Source: Microbispora oryzae (GTDB lineage Bacteria; Actinomycetota; Actinomycetes; Streptosporangiales; Streptosporangiaceae). Taken from it: a stretch of DNA of 64,000 nt. Location: contig NZ_JAFCNB010000003.1 of NCBI RefSeq assembly GCF_017896165.1, positions 1 through 64,000 of the forward strand, in the 5' to 3' direction. The notes beneath the pieces were generated by a model that saw only the letters and a list, made by a program, of their open reading frames with translations, did not search any database and was not told the DNA's origin. Position numbers and translations under genes: made by a program. Below, piece by piece: positions 62,306-64,000 of the stretch (position 1 is the first letter of the stretch; each line of letters opens with the position of its first letter).

Positions 62306-62354
62306 GGGTTGCTCGTACCGCCCCGATCCTGCGCGCTTCCCCCGGGGGACCCCT

Positions 62355-62546
62355 GTGCACTCTCGCCTGCGCTTCGCCCTGACCGCTGCAGCCGCGGCCG
62401 CCCTGGCCGCCGTGCTCGTGTGGGCCGTCTATCAGGCCGCCCTCGCCCTGCTGACCTCGTACGTGCAGATCGTGCTCGGCGTGATGCTCGTCGCCGTGCT
62501 CGGCGCGGCGGCCGACCCGGGCGGCGGCGGCCCGTACTGCACATGA
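62355..62546 (+). CDS. Small membrane protein
   Basis: The 63-residue product has a hydrophobic N-terminal segment (FALTAAAAAALAAVLVWAVY) and a second one (YVQIVLGVMLVAVLGAAA). GTG 62355 overlaps no upstream gene, and the stop overlaps the next ATG (ATGA). Two-helix proteins in this position are common in phages, sometimes as holins, but a holin is not expected next to the portal gene. Confidence 0.5.
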   Translation: MHSRLRFALTAAAAAALAAVLVWAVYQAALALLTSYVQIVLGVMLVAVLGAAADPGGGGPYCT

Positions 62547-62746
62547 CCGCGCAGGGCGACGTCGAGGTCGAGCGGGTGCAGCTCGTGCCGTCCGACCCGC
62601 ACCCGTGCACGCACGTCGTCGACCCGGGCGGCCGCGACGAGCACTGCGGGCACGCGCCGACCGTGCGGTTCCTTAACGCGTGGCTGTGCAAGGCGCACGC
62701 CCTACCCGGGCCCCCGCGGCCGCCGGCGCCGCTGCGGTCGCGCTGA
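62543..62746 (+). CDS. Small hypothetical protein with Cys/His pairs
   Basis: The 67-residue product contains DPHPCTHVVDPGGRDEHCGH and NAWLCKAHALPG, so Cys and His occur as C-x-H, C-x-H and C-x2-H pairs that could bind a metal. ATG 62543 overlaps the previous stop. The Pro-rich tail suggests a flexible end. Confidence 0.55.
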   Translation: MTAQGDVEVERVQLVPSDPHPCTHVVDPGGRDEHCGHAPTVRFLNAWLCKAHALPGPPRPPAPLRSR

Positions 62747-62784
62747 CCGGGCCTTTCCGGCCTGTATGGTTATCGTTTTGGACC

Positions 62785-63075
62785 GTGACCATATGTGTAT
62801 TCCTGCTCGCCCTCGGCGTCGTGCTGCGGGTCGTGCGGTTCATCAATAGCGACGTGCTGTTCGCGCCCGTGCGCGAGGCCGTCGAACGCCGGTACGGCGA
62901 CGCGTCCAAGATCTCTTACCTGCTGTCGTGCCCGTGGTGCGCCTCGCCGTACGTCGCCGTGCCCGTCATGGCGGCCGCGTACGCATGGGGCGAGCACCCG
63001 CTGTTCGTCGTGTTCGCCGCCGCGGCGACCGCCTCGTACCTCGTCGGCCTCATCTCCACCAACCTCGACGACTAA
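62785..63075 (+). CDS. DUF1360-like membrane protein
   Basis: The 96-residue product begins VTICVFLLALGVVLRVVRFI, continues with INSDVLFAPVREAVERRYGD and SYLLSCPWCASPYVAVPVMA, and ends in a third hydrophobic segment. The CPWC motif in a membrane context is the mark of DUF1360, a family frequent in actinophages next to structural genes. GTG 62785 is preferred because the upstream in-frame part (from 62680) is a shadow of the previous gene. Its stop is nine bases before the portal gene. Confidence 0.65.
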   Translation: MTICVFLLALGVVLRVVRFINSDVLFAPVREAVERRYGDASKISYLLSCPWCASPYVAVPVMAAAYAWGEHPLFVVFAAAATASYLVGLISTNLDD

Positions 63076-63084
63076 GGGGCGGGC

Positions 63085-64000
63085 ATGGGCAGCATTGACC
63101 GGCGCGGCACCGGATACGAGGTCACGCACACGACCCGCACCCGCGACGGCAGGAACGAGCGCAGCCTGACCGCGGCCGTGCAGCCGCTGAACGCCCGCAG
63201 GATCAACCGCGGGCCCAAGATGGCGAGCACGCCGACCTCGCAGCCCTGGCAGGCCGAGGCATGGACGATGTACGACCTCGTCGGCGAGCTGCGGTTCGCC
63301 GTCAATTGGGAAGCCTCGGCCGTCGGCCGCTGCCGGCTCGTCGCAGCCCGCCAGGTGCCCGGCGTAGACGAACCCGAGCTCGTCGAGGACGGCCTACCGG
63401 CCGAGCTGCTCGCCGACTTCGCCGGCGGCCCCGCCGGGCAGTCGCAGCTACTGCGCCGGGCGACGCAGCAGCTCGTCGTCGCCGGCGACACCTACCTCGT
63501 CGGGCGCACGGTCGACGTCGCGGCGGGCGAGGGCGGCGCCGAGGAATGGCGGGCGTACTCGACGGAAGAGACGACATGGAACGGCGGCGGGTGGCAGGTC
63601 AACCCGGGCGACGGATCGATCGCCCTCGGCCCTGATGATGTGATCTTTCGCTGTTGGCTGCCGCACCCGCGTAAGTGGATCGAGGCCGAGTCGAGCGTGC
63701 GGTCGGCGTTGCCCGTGCTGCGCGAGCTGCACGGCCTAACGCAGCGGGTCGCGGCCGAGATCGACTCGCGCCTCGCCGGCGCCGGGCTGCTGATCCTGCC
63801 GCAAGAGTTCGACTTCCCCAAGGGGCAGGCCGCGCAGTCGGGCGACGCCCGCGACGGCGACGGCGATTTCGTCGAAACCTTGATCGATTACATGGTCACG
63901 CCGATCAAGGACAGGGACACACCCGCGGCCGTCGTCCCGCTCGTGATCACCGCGCCCGGCGAGCACATCGGGCAAGCGCAGTTGATCCGGTTCTGGTCAG
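63085..64000 (+). CDS. Phage portal protein (3' end outside the window)
   Basis: The visible 305 residues start MGSIDRRGTGYEVTHTTRTR and contain QPWQAEAWTMYDLVGELRFA, the SAVGRCRLVAARQV strand, QLVVAGDTYLVGR and FRCWLPHPRKWIEAESSVRS. The segment ALPVLRELHGLTQRVAAEID followed by SRLAGAGLLILPQE is the best-conserved part of actinophage portal proteins. Portal proteins form the dodecameric channel through which terminase pumps DNA. No frameshift is seen up to base 64000. Major capsid and protease genes would be expected next. Confidence 0.85.
   Translation, partial: MGSIDRRGTGYEVTHTTRTRDGRNERSLTAAVQPLNARRINRGPKMASTPTSQPWQAEAWTMYDLVGELRFAVNWEASAVGRCRLVAARQVPGVDEPELVEDGLPAELLADFAGGPAGQSQLLRRATQQLVVAGDTYLVGRTVDVAAGEGGAEEWRAYSTEETTWNGGGWQVNPGDGSIALGPDDVIFRCWLPHPRKWIEAESSVRSALPVLRELHGLTQRVAAEIDSRLAGAGLLILPQEFDFPKGQAAQSGDARDGDGDFVETLIDYMVTPIKDRDTPAAVVPLVITAPGEHIGQAQLIRFWS

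Larger units (their letters stand above)
42447..64000 (+). mobile_element. Integrated element combining conjugation (TraB/SpdB) and phage packaging (terminase/portal) genes, right end outside window
   Basis: The element starts in the ACT-GNAT gene and is still running at the window edge, at least 21.5 kb. All its genes lie on the plus strand. In order it holds a large serine integrase, small unknown genes, a degenerate exonuclease-like gene, membrane proteins, a TraB/FtsK-like translocase, SpdB-like membrane proteins, an XRE-TPR regulator, terminase small and large subunits, a cluster of small Cys/His-rich genes, and a portal gene. The first half matches actinomycete integrative conjugative elements; the second half matches actinophage packaging modules. 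No replication initiator, excisionase, capsid or lysis gene is seen in the visible part. Confidence 0.85.

Noticed and set aside
62355-62546. Holin
   Set aside because: Two hydrophobic helices are not enough, and no endolysin is near; holins normally lie after tail genes rather than before the portal.

Overview
The window looks like high-GC actinobacterial chromosome, most probably from the Streptosporangiales/Streptosporangiaceae. The evidence is very GC-rich third codon positions, many GTG starts, ATGA/GTGA stop-start overlaps, RbpA, WhiA and SteA/SteB homologues, a mycothiol-type maleylpyruvate isomerase fold, and a gene order (TPR, HAD phosphatase, tlyA, nadK, recN, steA, steB) that matches the Mycobacterium tuberculosis Rv1691-Rv1698 block. 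Genus cannot be fixed from sequence reading alone.

Backbone, 1 to about 42.45 kb. The window opens inside a 5S rRNA gene with its terminator. Next comes a large Arg/Gly/Asp-rich TPR protein with a 36-bp tandem repeat. It is followed by a metallo-beta-lactamase, an Ssb-type OB-fold protein and a DUF1015 protein. The block 5.9-18.4 kb is largely one co-directional series: TPR, HAD phosphatase, small protein, tlyA, nadK, recN, then steA-steB and a coupled MraY-like/murJ/GT4 set. A terC gene follows behind a probable yybP-ykoY (Mn2+) riboswitch, then psd-pssA for phosphatidylethanolamine synthesis. A minus-strand group (enolase superfamily, GNAT, MBL, MDMPI) is flanked by uvrA, a Rieske lipoprotein and uvrC. 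After these come rapZ-yvcK-whiA, the glycolytic operon gap-pgk-tpiA with secG, and rbpA. An amidohydrolase and an FAD oxidoreductase on the minus strand precede an ACT-GNAT gene.

Mobile element, about 42.45 kb to beyond the right edge. The ACT-GNAT gene stops abruptly and is followed by a large serine integrase, so this is read as the left attachment junction of an integrated element of at least 21.5 kb. The element combines two gene sets. One is typical of actinomycete integrative and conjugative elements: a TraB/FtsK-like DNA pump with a C-terminal winged helix, and two membrane proteins, one DUF2637/SpdB-like. The other is phage-like: small and large terminase subunits and a portal protein that runs off the window. 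Between them lie many small unknown genes, several with Cys/His clusters, an XRE-TPR regulator, strong hairpins, and a promoter module repeated at least three times with a CTAC-N4-GTAG palindrome over the -10 box.

The most interesting object is this conjugation/packaging hybrid. It may be a prophage that carries a single-protein conjugation module, or an integrative conjugative element that acquired packaging genes. The right end is outside the window, so capsid, tail and lysis genes, a replication initiator and attR cannot be assessed here.
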